Source: S5-327 sp965116015
GTDB lineage: Bacteria; Chloroflexota; Dehalococcoidia; Lucifugimonadales; Australimonadaceae
Length of the DNA stretch: 64,000 nt
Assembly (NCBI GenBank): GCA_965116015.1
Contig: OZ220477.1
Location: 682,001 to 746,000 of the forward strand
Direction: 5' to 3'
Below, in pieces: positions 1 through 8,556 of the stretch. Positions within the stretch are counted from its first letter, which is position 1; the number at the start of each line of letters is the position of its first letter. A program made the translations under genes and the position numbers. The notes beneath the pieces were generated by a model that was given only the letters and a program-made list of their open reading frames with translations, was not told the origin of the DNA and did not search any database.

Positions 1-22
1 TGATCTTCTGTCCGTTGAGCAT
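1..22 (-). CDS. Start of an unidentified minus-strand gene (partial)
   Basis: On the minus strand an ATG at 22-20 is preceded by a textbook ribosome binding site (AGGAGG, 6 bases upstream). The first codons read M-L-N-G-Q-K-I before the window edge. It would be transcribed away from the LigB-type gene at 289. Seven residues are too few for a family call, although an N-terminus of this form is compatible with an NAD-binding short-chain dehydrogenase or epimerase. Confidence 0.45.
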
Positions 23-288
23 TCTCTCCTCCTGGGGTATTGGCGAGCAGGCCGCTTCGCGTCGCGTTCGAGCCGAACAACCTGCTCTTGGCGTTCTACA
101 AGCGCAGCGGCGGTCTGTCAAGCGCCGCGCGCCTTTTGGCGGCGCCTCCGTTTGCGAAGCGCCGCCAGCCTTTGGCTATGGGTGGACAGGGTGTAGTACA
201 CTTGCGGCGCAGCCATAGCTGCAAGGCCCGTCTTTATCTCGATGCAGCCTGCCGGACTGAGGGCAGGCGTCACTCAGGAGGCGCTCAC

Positions 289-1368
289 ATGGCCAGGATT
301 GTGCTAGGAGCAGGCACCTCTCACAGCCCTATGCTCGCGCTCAACGCGGAGCAGTGGCCCCGGTACGCCCAAGGCGACCTGCGCCACCAGGAGCTCGTTT
401 TCCCGCCAGAGGGCTGGGCGATGCCCTACGACGAAGGGCTCGCCCGCGTTCCGGCGGCGGTGAAGGAGAAGCCGCTTACCGGGGAGGTCTTCGAAGAGCA
501 GGTCGCGGCCTGCCAGCGCGGCATCGCCGAACTCGCCAGAACGTTCGCCGAGGTGAAGCCCGACATCACCATCATCATCTCCGACGACCAGGACGAGTGG
601 TTCTTCGAGGACAATATGCCGACGTTCGCGGTTTTCTGGGGCGACTCCGTCCCCATCAAGCCGCGCACATTGTCCGCCGGCTTCCGGGACCCGGACATTA
701 TGGAGTCGATAGCGAATGGCTACGGCGATGTCGCGCTGGAAGTCCCTGTGGCGTCGGATCTCGGGCGGCACATCATCGAATATATGATCGACCACGACTT
801 CGACGTCTCGCACTTCACCTACGTGAAAGAGAGCTACGGCGGGAGCGTCGCGCGGCGCTACCCGAAGGAGCATGGCGAGCTGGACTCCGTGCGCGACACG
901 GAGCCGCGAGATCAGGGCCTGCCGCACGGGTTCGCGTTCGTCGTGAAGCGGCTCTTCGACAACGAGCCGCGCACGATTCTCCCCATCTTCGAGAACACCT
1001 GCTACCCGCCGAACCAGCCAACGCCCAAGCGCTCCTACGAGTTCGGGCGGGCGATCGCCGCCGCGGTGCGGGCGTGGGATAGCGACAAAACCGTCGCCAT
1101 CATCGGCTCCGGCGGGCTCAGCCACTTCGTCGTCGACGAATGGCTCGACCGCACCGTGCTCGAGGCGCTCGAGAAGAAGGACGCCGAGACGCTGATGACG
1201 ATTCCGCGCAATCACCTCTACTCCGCCGCGTCCGAGACTCAGAACTGGATCGCCGTTGGCGGAGCTATGGCAGAGGAGAACCTCAACTTCGAGCTGATCG
1301 AGTACGTGCCCGTCTACCGTACGCCCGCCGGAACCGGCGGCGGCTGGGCGTTCGGACGCTGGACGTAG
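289..1368 (+). CDS. LigB-type extradiol ring-cleavage dioxygenase
   Basis: Predicted class III extradiol dioxygenase (359 aa) of the LigB superfamily, non-heme Fe(II) enzymes that open catechol-type rings such as protocatechuate. The N-terminus carries G-T-S-H-S-P (His12), the usual first metal ligand region. Near residue 272 is the G-S-G-G-L-S-H-F motif with the second conserved histidine of the family. Between them lie an acidic D-D-Q-D-E-W stretch and the H-F-T-Y region. The start at 289 is chosen because AGGAGG precedes it at a good distance; the longer reading upstream is not supported. No LigA-like small subunit is adjacent. A RraA-type aldolase, GalD-type tautomerase and LigI-type hydrolase at 36-40 kb would complete a 4,5-cleavage route. 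The exact substrate is not readable from sequence. Confidence 0.85.
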   Translation: MARIVLGAGTSHSPMLALNAEQWPRYAQGDLRHQELVFPPEGWAMPYDEGLARVPAAVKEKPLTGEVFEEQVAACQRGIAELARTFAEVKPDITIIISDDQDEWFFEDNMPTFAVFWGDSVPIKPRTLSAGFRDPDIMESIANGYGDVALEVPVASDLGRHIIEYMIDHDFDVSHFTYVKESYGGSVARRYPKEHGELDSVRDTEPRDQGLPHGFAFVVKRLFDNEPRTILPIFENTCYPPNQPTPKRSYEFGRAIAAAVRAWDSDKTVAIIGSGGLSHFVVDEWLDRTVLEALEKKDAETLMTIPRNHLYSAASETQNWIAVGGAMAEENLNFELIEYVPVYRTPAGTGGGWAFGRWT

Positions 1369-1397
1369 CCCGAGCGATTACGCAACCCGGACGCATC

Positions 1398-1426
1398 AAG
1401 GGCCCAGCCTGCGCGGCTGGGCCCTT
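1398..1426 (+). terminator. Intrinsic terminator after the LigB-type gene
   Basis: A perfect 12-bp inverted repeat (AAGGGCCCAGCC / GGCTGGGCCCTT) with a 5-base loop lies 30 bases after the stop codon and is followed by TTCGC. It probably ends the LigB-type transcript and may also serve the convergent ABC exporter operon. Confidence 0.8.
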
Positions 1427-1599
1427 TCGCATCTCTCTTTGAATCCCACGGAACGGAGACGCTCCTGAAAGCTCTTCCGCAACCGGCGCAGTACGCCCGC
1501 GGCAAGGAACGGCCGTCGCCGCTTTCCCCGCAGACGCCCTCGCAGCCGTTCCCGCTTGCGCGGGGAACTTTGCCCTGAAGCTCCGGTTGCGCCGCAGCG

Positions 1600-2787
1600 C
1601 TACGGCGCAACCGCCGCGCCCCGCCGGAACTGCGCGAGAGCAACGACGAGAAAGACGAGCGCGAACGCCGCAAGCGCTCCAATGTGCGGCAGCACATCCT
1701 CTGGCTTGGCTCCGAACAGCATCAGCTTGTTGAACGCGTCGTTCGCCCACCCGTGCGGCGTAATCTTCCCCAGAACCTGCAGCCACTCCGGAGCGATGAA
1801 CAGCGGCCACCAGCTGCCCCCCAGCGGCGCGAGCGTGAGCGACGCAAGCACCGCCACGGAACTCGCGCTGCGAACCGTTCGAACGAGCGAAGCGAGCATC
1901 ACTCCGAACGCCGCAGAGGCGAGCACGAGCGCCAGCGACACTCCTATAACCACAGCAGGCCACCGGCCCAGCTCGATGCTGAACACAAGAATCCCGGCCG
2001 CCCAAAGAACCGCTAACTGCATGAGTCCGCGGTAGACGCCGCCCACCATCTTGCCGACGACGATCGACGAGCGGCGAACGCCGTTCGCTATCAGGCGCTC
2101 GAGCGTCTGCGTCTGACGTTCGCGCGCGATGGCCTCCGCGCCAAGCGCCGCCGCCATAAAGACGAACATCGTCAGGTAGCCCGGCAGCGCGAAATCCGCC
2201 ACGTTGAGCGGCGCCGCCTCGCCAACCTGCTCGAACTCGAGCGACGCCAGCGGCGGCTGAGCGGCTAACTCCTCCAGCGCCGCGATGTTCAGCGCTCCCA
2301 ACCCTTCGAGCGCGACGGCGCCTTGCGCCGCAAGGCTGTACGTCTGCACGCGGCCAGCTATCCCCTGAGCCAGACCCAGAAGCGCGGCGCGATGCTCCTC
2401 GTCTTCGCCCGCCACAACCACGAGCGCCCGCGCCCCCGATCCCGACATCGCGCGTTGCGTGAAATCCGATGGCAGCAGCACGAACCCCGGCAGCTCCCCC
2501 CGCTCCGCCGCCGCACGGGCCTCAGCCGCGTCCCACTCGGTCGCTTCCAGCCCGCCGTCTCCGAGGGCGTCGATGATATCCCGCGAAAACCCGCCTCGCT
2601 CCTCCGTCGCTATGGCGAGCCGCAGCCGCTCGTCCGCCGGCCCGATACCGCTCATCGCGAGGGTGAACCCCGCAATGAACAGCAGGGGGAGCAGCAGCGC
2701 GAACGCAAGCCCGAAACGGTCCCGCGCGAGGAGCCGCATATCTTTCGCTGCGAGAATCAGCGATTGCCGCGCGACCAGCAGCATCAC
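1600..2787 (-). CDS. ABC-2 type permease subunit (second of pair)
   Basis: Integral membrane protein of 395 aa with the ABC-2 permease layout: one N-terminal membrane segment (around residues 25-45), a large extracytoplasmic region of about 170 residues, then about five C-terminal membrane segments from about residue 195. A-R-E-R-Q-T-Q-T-L-E-R-L after the loop is the typical cytoplasmic motif before the membrane bundle. The ATG overlaps the stop of the upstream permease by 4 bases, so the two are translationally coupled. With the ATPase at 3967 it forms a complete heterodimeric exporter. Substrate unknown. Confidence 0.88.
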   Translation of the reverse strand: MMLLVARQSLILAAKDMRLLARDRFGLAFALLLPLLFIAGFTLAMSGIGPADERLRLAIATEERGGFSRDIIDALGDGGLEATEWDAAEARAAAERGELPGFVLLPSDFTQRAMSGSGARALVVVAGEDEEHRAALLGLAQGIAGRVQTYSLAAQGAVALEGLGALNIAALEELAAQPPLASLEFEQVGEAAPLNVADFALPGYLTMFVFMAAALGAEAIARERQTQTLERLIANGVRRSSIVVGKMVGGVYRGLMQLAVLWAAGILVFSIELGRWPAVVIGVSLALVLASAAFGVMLASLVRTVRSASSVAVLASLTLAPLGGSWWPLFIAPEWLQVLGKITPHGWANDAFNKLMLFGAKPEDVLPHIGALAAFALVFLVVALAQFRRGAAVAP

Positions 2788-3962
2788 GCGCTCCTCTCCG
2801 ACACGCGAAAGGCGAGACGCGCGACGACGAGCCCCGCCACAGTCACTCCGCCTATGACGGCAAGCTCCATCCCGTGATCCGCCAGCGCCGTCGAACCCGT
2901 GAGGATTCCCTCGAACGCGTCGATGGCGTACTTGTTCAGCGTCATCAGGCTAAGGGTGTGGAGCAGGCCGGAATCGCCGATGGGGAAGAATGTGCCGCCG
3001 AACAGCGTCATCGCCATCGTTACGACAACCGCTCCCCAGACAGCCTGATCCTGGGAGCGCGCCACTGAAGCTATCGCCAGCCCCAGAGCACTCACCGCCG
3101 CGGTAACCGCCAGCGCAAGGGCAACGCTCTGCGCAAACGCGGACAGATTCCCCACTCGCAGCACGATGAACGCCAATGCGAGCAGCACGAGCGATTGCAG
3201 GACGCCGCGCCCCCACCCCGCCAGAAACTTGCCGGCGAACAGCTGGCCAGACGTCAGCCGAGTCGTCATCAGACGCTCCAGCACGCCTGTGCGGCGCTCT
3301 TCGATGAGCGACTGCGCTCCCAGCGTAACCGCAAAGAGCAGGAACATCACCAGAACGCCGGGAAGCAACCGCTCCAGGAAACTCGACTCCTCGCCGGCGA
3401 GCGACTCAACCTCGACAGCGACAACCGGCGTCTCGTGCGCTCGCGCAATGAGCTGGCTTGCGGTCTCCGCAACGGCGGCGTCGGTCGTCGCGTCGCTCGC
3501 CAGCGCGCGCAAGGCGTAGCGCAACTCGTACTCCGCCGCCACATCGGCGACCGCGCCCTGCACGATGCCCGCCAGTATCTGACCCTCGGCGCCGCCGTTG
3601 CCGCGCTGCTTCACAACCACAGCCGCCGGCTCCCCAGCCTCGAGAGCCGCCGTGAATCCCGCCGGCGCCACGAACCCCGTGAGCACAGCCGACCTGTCAA
3701 TCGCATCGTCCAGCTCCGGGGCTGTATAGAGCTCGACCGTTACGCCGTCGACAGCCTCGACGCGCTCGATGAGGCGCTGAGCCGCGACGCCGCCGTCGAG
3801 GTTTGCGATATGGGCGGTTCCGTTGAACGACGCGCCGCCCCCGAATACGCCATACAGCAGCGCGAACAGACCGATAGGCAGCGCGAGGCTGAACGCAAGA
3901 TCGCCGCGATCCGACAGGTAGCGCTTTATCTCGAGCAGCGCGATAAGAACGGGCCGAACCAT
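2784..3962 (-). CDS. ABC-2 type permease subunit (first of pair)
   Basis: Permease paralogue of the following gene with the same topology: a membrane segment near residues 22-42, a long outside loop to about residue 195, then the E-E-R-R-T-G-V-L-E-R-L motif and five membrane segments. The ATG at 3962 (M-V-R-P-V-L-I) lies 4 bases after the ATPase stop. A longer in-frame reading to 4037 would run through the end of the ATPase gene and is rejected. Duplicated permeases with one ATPase are typical of YhfS/DrrB-like exporters. Confidence 0.87.
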   Translation of the reverse strand: MVRPVLIALLEIKRYLSDRGDLAFSLALPIGLFALLYGVFGGGASFNGTAHIANLDGGVAAQRLIERVEAVDGVTVELYTAPELDDAIDRSAVLTGFVAPAGFTAALEAGEPAAVVVKQRGNGGAEGQILAGIVQGAVADVAAEYELRYALRALASDATTDAAVAETASQLIARAHETPVVAVEVESLAGEESSFLERLLPGVLVMFLLFAVTLGAQSLIEERRTGVLERLMTTRLTSGQLFAGKFLAGWGRGVLQSLVLLALAFIVLRVGNLSAFAQSVALALAVTAAVSALGLAIASVARSQDQAVWGAVVVTMAMTLFGGTFFPIGDSGLLHTLSLMTLNKYAIDAFEGILTGSTALADHGMELAVIGGVTVAGLVVARLAFRVSERSA

Positions 3963-3966
3963 CAGC

Positions 3967-4713
3967 CTAGTCCCGCAGGCTTCTGCCTGTAAGGTCGAGG
4001 AACACCTCTTCCAGCGTCGTCTTGCCGGGGTCGCCAATCTGCGCTTTCAGCTCCGCCGGCGTCCCTATCGCGATTATTCGCCCGTTGTCCATAATGCCGA
4101 TCCGGTCGCAGAGCCGGTCGGCCTCTTCCATATAGTGAGTGGTGTAGAGCACGGACATCCCGCCCCCGCGCAGCTCCAGCGTCGTGTCGAAGATGTGATT
4201 CCGCGATTGCGGGTCGATGCCCACGGTGGGCTCGTCGAGGAAGAGCAGGGCAGGGTTGTTCATCAGCGCGACGGCGATGTTGACGCGCCGCTTCATACCG
4301 CCGGAGAACTTGACGACAGCGTCCCGGCCCCGGCTCTCCAGCCCCGCTTTCTCGAGGAGCGCAGCCGCCCGCGCCCGCGCCTCCTTGCCATCGAGGCCCG
4401 ACATCCTCCCGAAGAACACCAGGTTGTCGAGCGCCGAAAGCTCGGGGTAGAGCGCCACCTCTTGCGGGCAAACGCCGATGAGCTTGCGCGCCGCGTCGGC
4501 CTCCCGCAACACGGAATGCCCGCCAATCACAACGTCGCCCGAATCCGGGCTGATCGCCGTCGACAGCATCCGTATCGTCGTCGTTTTCCCTGCTCCGTTC
4601 GGGCCGAGCAAGCCGAAAATCTCCTGCTTCCGCAGCGAGAACGAGACGCCGTCGACAGCTTGAACGCCGCCGAACCGCTTGGCGAGATCGCTGGCGACGA
4701 GAATGTCCTGCAT
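3967..4713 (-). CDS. ABC exporter ATP-binding subunit
   Basis: Cytoplasmic nucleotide-binding subunit (248 aa) energising the two permeases downstream. Walker A is G-P-N-G-A-G-K-T-T at residues 37-45, the ABC signature is F-S-G-G-M near 137, and Walker B is L-L-F-L-D-E-P-T near 156, followed by the switch histidine in Y-T-T-H-Y. The C-terminal T-L-E-E-V-F-L-D-L-T-G is typical of the CcmA/DrrA-type exporter class. On the minus strand a TACGAT hexamer ends 8 bases before the ATG and no Shine-Dalgarno is visible, so the transcript may be leaderless or nearly so. Confidence 0.93.
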   Translation of the reverse strand: MQDILVASDLAKRFGGVQAVDGVSFSLRKQEIFGLLGPNGAGKTTTIRMLSTAISPDSGDVVIGGHSVLREADAARKLIGVCPQEVALYPELSALDNLVFFGRMSGLDGKEARARAAALLEKAGLESRGRDAVVKFSGGMKRRVNIAVALMNNPALLFLDEPTVGIDPQSRNHIFDTTLELRGGGMSVLYTTHYMEEADRLCDRIGIMDNGRIIAIGTPAELKAQIGDPGKTTLEEVFLDLTGRSLRD

Positions 4714-4862
4714 CGTCGATAATCGTAACGGGCGGGCAGGGAAGGCGCAAGGCGGCGAACGCCGCCGGAGCTTTCCGCGGCGCGGCGTCCGCGAACAGCA
4801 AGCTCCAGCAAGCGGCAGCGGCGTTAGCGCATCCAGCGCCCTCGCCGGCGCTTCTGCGCTCT

Positions 4863-4892
4863 TTGCGCCGCGCGGAGCGTCTACAGTAGAAT
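4863..4892 (+). promoter_or_regulatory. Likely promoter of the three-gene membrane cassette
   Basis: TTGCGC (4863-4868) and TAGAAT (4887-4892) are separated by 18 bases. The gene start is at 4930 behind a TAGGAG ribosome site. The -10 is good and the -35 is weak. Confidence 0.5.
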
Positions 4893-4929
4893 CCGCCTGG
4901 TGTGAATCCAGCAGTTTAGGAGCGCGCTT

Positions 4930-5412
4930 ATGACGACTGACAAGACTGGATCGGCGAAACCGGAGAGTTCAGACGACGCGGGCGACGATAAGCCAGTCGT
5001 TCAGAACGACCTTCCGAACGTGCCCACTCTGCCAGTTGGCGTTGCCGGAATCGACCTCTCTGCCCTTCCCGAAGAGCAGCGTCAGGCGCTGCAAGTCGAA
5101 TACGCAAGGGGTATGTTGGAGATCGATAAACGCGCTAAGGAACTCGGCGTCGATGTGATGGCGCTCGATCGCACTCTTAGGACTATGGCGGAGAACACTC
5201 AGGCAGCGTCGGCTAACGACAACGCGGTGACTATTACGAACGCTCAAGAGAACTCGATCGGACGAACCGAGATCATTATGGGCAACACCCAGCATGCCCT
5301 GAAGGGAAAGCTGAGCGCGAATCAGGCCGGCCGGCACGATATGCAGCCCTACCTTGTCGGGCTTGGCATCGCAGGAGTCATCGTCATAGGAATCCTGATT
5401 GCGCGTGGTTAA
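4930..5412 (+). CDS. Unrecognised protein with C-terminal membrane anchor
   Basis: 160-aa protein I do not recognise. The first about 45 residues are acidic and low-complexity (S-S-D-D-A-G-D-D), followed by a probable helical stretch (residues 45-85) and a region rich in N, T and E. A single hydrophobic helix (about residues 139-157, L-G-I-A-G-V-I-V-I-G-I-L-I-A) is followed only by R-G, which is the layout of a tail-anchored membrane protein with its bulk in the cytoplasm. A TAGGAG ribosome site sits upstream. Two further unrecognised genes follow, the first overlapping this one by 14 bases, so the three probably form one operon. Confidence 0.75.
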   Translation: MTTDKTGSAKPESSDDAGDDKPVVQNDLPNVPTLPVGVAGIDLSALPEEQRQALQVEYARGMLEIDKRAKELGVDVMALDRTLRTMAENTQAASANDNAVTITNAQENSIGRTEIIMGNTQHALKGKLSANQAGRHDMQPYLVGLGIAGVIVIGILIARG

Positions 5413-5731
5413 CGGCGCATTCAAGCGAACGGCGCTCAAGCGAACGCTCGAGGCCACCGAAGAGGCTGATGTCCCCTCTGTGCTCCGCAAACTGCGCGGC
5501 GAAGCGATGCGCGCCAACCTCCCCGATTTCGCGGTCGATTCGCTGGACGCTCAGCTTCGCGACGCTTTGGAGTCGCTTGTCAGCCGCGGAAAGGAGCTCC
5601 GCGCGCTTGGCAGCCGCCTCCACTTAGAGCGGAAGCTCGAAGGCCCCGGCTACTCGGTGAAGCTCATCTTCCGCGTGGGCGAGCGCCCGTCCCTTGCCGA
5701 ACGGATCGCTCGGCGCTTGAGGATGCGATAG
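5399..5731 (+). CDS. Unrecognised 110-aa basic protein
   Basis: Reading frame opens with TTG at 5399 inside the end of the preceding gene; a GGA-containing ribosome site (about 5388-5391) supports this start, with GTG at 5405 as an alternative. The product is small and strongly basic at both ends, predicted mostly helical with a leucine/alanine-rich middle. It has no signal peptide or membrane segment and matches no family I know. Tight packing with its neighbours suggests a shared function with the anchored proteins on either side. Confidence 0.6.
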   Translation: MRVVNGAFKRTALKRTLEATEEADVPSVLRKLRGEAMRANLPDFAVDSLDAQLRDALESLVSRGKELRALGSRLHLERKLEGPGYSVKLIFRVGERPSLAERIARRLRMR

Positions 5732-5749
5732 CAAGGAGCTTGCCAGGCA

Positions 5750-6898
5750 GTGGATATCTATTCGCCTCTCACCAAGGCGCAAGAGCTTGCTGTGGCCGCT
5801 TACGACGCGGCTGGGAAAGCGGAACAGAGCACCGCGGCTCGAGCGTTCGCCGCCCACTATGCGCGACTGTCCCCCGGCGCGCAGGACCTGCTTCGCGCCG
5901 ACGATCTCGGAGCGGCCAACCTCATCGACGCGCTTGCAGAGGGCAGGCCGCTCACGAACGACGAGAAGTACAGGACTAGCTCCGTCGCAGCGCGGTGGAA
6001 GGCGATCGCGCGAGGCCGGTCGGCGCCTAGCTCGGCCTCCGGCGGCAGGCAGCGCCAGCAACCTGGGGCAGGGTCGCGCTACCGCGGAAGATCCTCGCGC
6101 TACAGCAAGGCTTGGGCCGAGGCGGCGCGGGAGCGTCACGTCCGCGAGGCGCAGGAGCTTTCGGCTGAACTCGGCGGAACCGACCAGGATGTCAAAGAGT
6201 TCTTCTTTCAGCTTTCGCCGGAAGAGCTGGCCCCCATTCTCGACGCGTACGAACGAGAGAATGGCGCCGTTCCGCGCGAGTATGCGGAAGAGACTATCCC
6301 CCAATGGAGATCCGGCGAACGACGAATGAGCGGAAAGGTCGCTGCGCGCCTGTTTCGTCTGCTGCCTCCCTATATGCCTCTCGAAGCGAAGTACCTCCTT
6401 ACAAAGAACCTCTGGAATCACGTCGGCCCAAGCTCGAAGCAACAGGTGCGCATAGGACGCGGCGCCTCCCTCGACGAGACGCTGAACGTCGTCCGCGCTC
6501 ACATATCGAACGTCGTCGTGCACTACAAGATTCCCGCAACGCTGGAGCGCCGCTTCGAATGGCTGACCGCCCACGACGTGCAGCTGAGGCAGGTTCTTCT
6601 GAACCGGTTGCGCGACGAAGAAGTTGAGCTGGTGGTGAACGGAATCCGGGACGAGTTTCCCGTATTGCAGCGCCACATCTCCGGTTGGGAAGGGAACTAC
6701 ACTCAGCGGCTGGCGCGCACAGTGAGGATCGGCAAACACGAGCTGGAAATGGTGTTCGATCGCTCGCTCGAGGGCGTGCAGCTGGGAAGTCCCCGCGCGA
6801 CGCAGCCGCTCCTGGCGCGCGAGGACATCTGGCGCTGGGCGGCGGCGGCCGCAGGAGCGCTGGCGCTCCTGCTTCTGCTGCTGAACGCCGGAGATTAG
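5750..6898 (+). CDS. Unrecognised large protein with C-terminal membrane anchor
   Basis: 382-aa protein starting with GTG at 5750 behind AAGGAGC. Residues 1-75 are alanine-rich and helical. Residues about 85-120 are a flexible R/S/G/Q-rich linker. The rest is a mixed globular region containing W-N-H-V-G and a long charged segment. The last about 20 residues form a hydrophobic helix (A-A-A-A-A-G-A-L-A-L-L-L-L-L-L), so this too looks tail-anchored. No catalytic motif is obvious. Its position after two other uncharacterised genes, one with the same kind of anchor, argues for a small membrane-tethered complex. Confidence 0.72.
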   Translation: MDIYSPLTKAQELAVAAYDAAGKAEQSTAARAFAAHYARLSPGAQDLLRADDLGAANLIDALAEGRPLTNDEKYRTSSVAARWKAIARGRSAPSSASGGRQRQQPGAGSRYRGRSSRYSKAWAEAARERHVREAQELSAELGGTDQDVKEFFFQLSPEELAPILDAYERENGAVPREYAEETIPQWRSGERRMSGKVAARLFRLLPPYMPLEAKYLLTKNLWNHVGPSSKQQVRIGRGASLDETLNVVRAHISNVVVHYKIPATLERRFEWLTAHDVQLRQVLLNRLRDEEVELVVNGIRDEFPVLQRHISGWEGNYTQRLARTVRIGKHELEMVFDRSLEGVQLGSPRATQPLLAREDIWRWAAAAAGALALLLLLLNAGD

Positions 6899-6899
6899 C

Positions 6900-7147
6900 G
6901 CAGCCGCATCCCGCTGCCGCCAGCCTGCCGCCGCGCTCCGGGGGTTGCCCCGAAGTATCCAAGCGCAGCGCCGCGCGCCAACCTATCGCGCTCCGGAGGT
7001 TGCCCCCAGCAGTCTCTGTCCGTCAGACCATTGCCCGCCGCCGAGGCTTGCGCCCCGAGGCTGCGCTCCAACCCGCGCCGTGGACGCGCTCCGAGCGCCC
7101 AGCCCGCCTACCGCGCTCTGGGCGGACGCTCCCAACCCCGAATCGCG
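6900..7147. other. Gene-free convergent junction with imperfect GC-rich repeats
   Basis: About 250 bases between convergent genes. A unit containing GCGCTCCGGRGGTTGCCCC occurs twice (near 6935 and 6990), and related GCGCTCC segments recur to about 7130. No convincing terminator hairpin or reading frame is present. Confidence 0.5.
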
Positions 7148-8485
7148 CTAGTGCCGCCGGCCGTCCGAGTACCAGGCGCCTGAGCGTTGCGCTCCGCCGG
7201 TGTCGGTCGCCTTTCCCCACACCTGCGGACGAGCCTCGACGCCGCTCCACTCCCTGAGCCGCGCGCCAGACCCGGACAGCACAGCCTCCACGTCCGGCTT
7301 CCGGGGAACCGCGCCCCGGAACGGCCCGCCCATCTCGTCGTGCCCCGGATACATATAGAACTCGCACGGCAGCACAATAGTTCCCGGATCTTCGCTGTAG
7401 ACGTTCTTGGGCGTCCCGCCGTCCTCGACGATGTCCATCTGCTCGTTGAGCATACGGCGGAACATAATGATCCCTACGTCGGTGACGCCGAGCCGCTCGG
7501 TCGTGCGGTCGCTCACCGGGCCCTGAATCACCCACGCCACCTGATCCTGCGCGGCGACGTAGTCGCGAACAATGCGGCCATCCTCGTCGAACAGCGGGCG
7601 GTCGTCGAACGGAATCTCGGTCTGCGGCTCTTCGCCCTCGTCGTACTGCCGGTAGTTCGTAATCACGTGCAGCGTATGCGTATCGTCGACCGGCACACGA
7701 ATCTCGAGGCCGTGGCTCACGCGCAGAATGTTCGGGAACAGAATGGGATGGCCGATCGCCCAGTGGTCGTCGGCCTCGGTCTCCTCGCCGACGAGCCTGC
7801 GCTTGATGACGCCATAGTCCGTAATCTCGAACCCGATCTTGCGGTGGTCGGCGCCTCGCGCTCCCATCACCGCATTCCAGGCGTCGCGCTCCTCGGGCGA
7901 CTTCATCCGGTTCATCTGCCAGCCGCCCCAGTAGCGATGCAGCCACTGGAAGTGCAGCGGATCGAGCGAATTCTCCTGGCACTGCAGCCAGTTGCACGGC
8001 AGCATCACCGCCCAGTTGTCCTTGTGTCCTTCCCACGCCAGCACATCCCACTTGGGAAGCGCCGGAGCGGGCAGGGGGCCCATATACACGAAGATCAGCC
8101 CGCCGAGCTCCTGCGTCGGATACGACTTGATCCGCACCTTCTCCTTGAACTTCGAACCCTCAGGCTCCGACGGCTGATCGACGCACTGACCCCGCTCGTT
8201 GAACACCCACCCGTGGTACGCGCAGCGGATGCCGTTCTCCTCCGGAACGCCGTACGCGAGATTCGCCTTGCGGTGCGCGCAACTTGGCTCGACGCATCCC
8301 GTCGTTCCTTTGGCGTCGCGGTACAGCACGAGATCCTCGCCGAGCAGCCGCACTTCTTTCGTGGGATTCTCAGCCGTGAGTTGCGCGCTGCCGGCGATCG
8401 GATGCCAGTAGCGGCGCATCAGCTCGCCCATCGGCGTCCCCGGGCCCACTTTCGTCAGCCGTTCGTTCTGTTGCTGGGTAAGCAC
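7148..8485 (-). CDS. Rieske non-heme iron oxygenase, alpha subunit
   Basis: 445-aa aromatic-ring hydroxylase or demethylase of the phthalate-dioxygenase type. The Rieske [2Fe-2S] ligands are C69-x-H71 and C88-x2-H91. The mononuclear iron site is N172-x2-D175-x2-H178-x4-H183 in the E-N-S-L-D-P-L-H-F segment. The start is GTG at 8485 behind CAGGAGG. It is the last gene of a four-gene minus-strand cluster with a bicupin, a small protein and a paralogous Rieske enzyme. No reductase or ferredoxin gene is present, so electrons must come from elsewhere. The first cysteine cluster is C-A-H-R instead of the usual C-P-H-R. Substrate not predictable. Confidence 0.92.
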   Translation of the reverse strand: MLTQQQNERLTKVGPGTPMGELMRRYWHPIAGSAQLTAENPTKEVRLLGEDLVLYRDAKGTTGCVEPSCAHRKANLAYGVPEENGIRCAYHGWVFNERGQCVDQPSEPEGSKFKEKVRIKSYPTQELGGLIFVYMGPLPAPALPKWDVLAWEGHKDNWAVMLPCNWLQCQENSLDPLHFQWLHRYWGGWQMNRMKSPEERDAWNAVMGARGADHRKIGFEITDYGVIKRRLVGEETEADDHWAIGHPILFPNILRVSHGLEIRVPVDDTHTLHVITNYRQYDEGEEPQTEIPFDDRPLFDEDGRIVRDYVAAQDQVAWVIQGPVSDRTTERLGVTDVGIIMFRRMLNEQMDIVEDGGTPKNVYSEDPGTIVLPCEFYMYPGHDEMGGPFRGAVPRKPDVEAVLSGSGARLREWSGVEARPQVWGKATDTGGAQRSGAWYSDGRRH

Positions 8486-8556
8486 TTCCAGCCTCCTGCG
8501 ATGCGCGCTTCCTCGTCTCCGTCGTCCCTGTCGTCCCCGTCATCTGCGATGTCGCG

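Noticed and set aside
304..1215. Long minus-strand reading frame opposite the LigB-type gene
   Set aside because: Its composition is that of a shadow of a high-GC gene; the plus frame carries all the motifs and the ribosome site.
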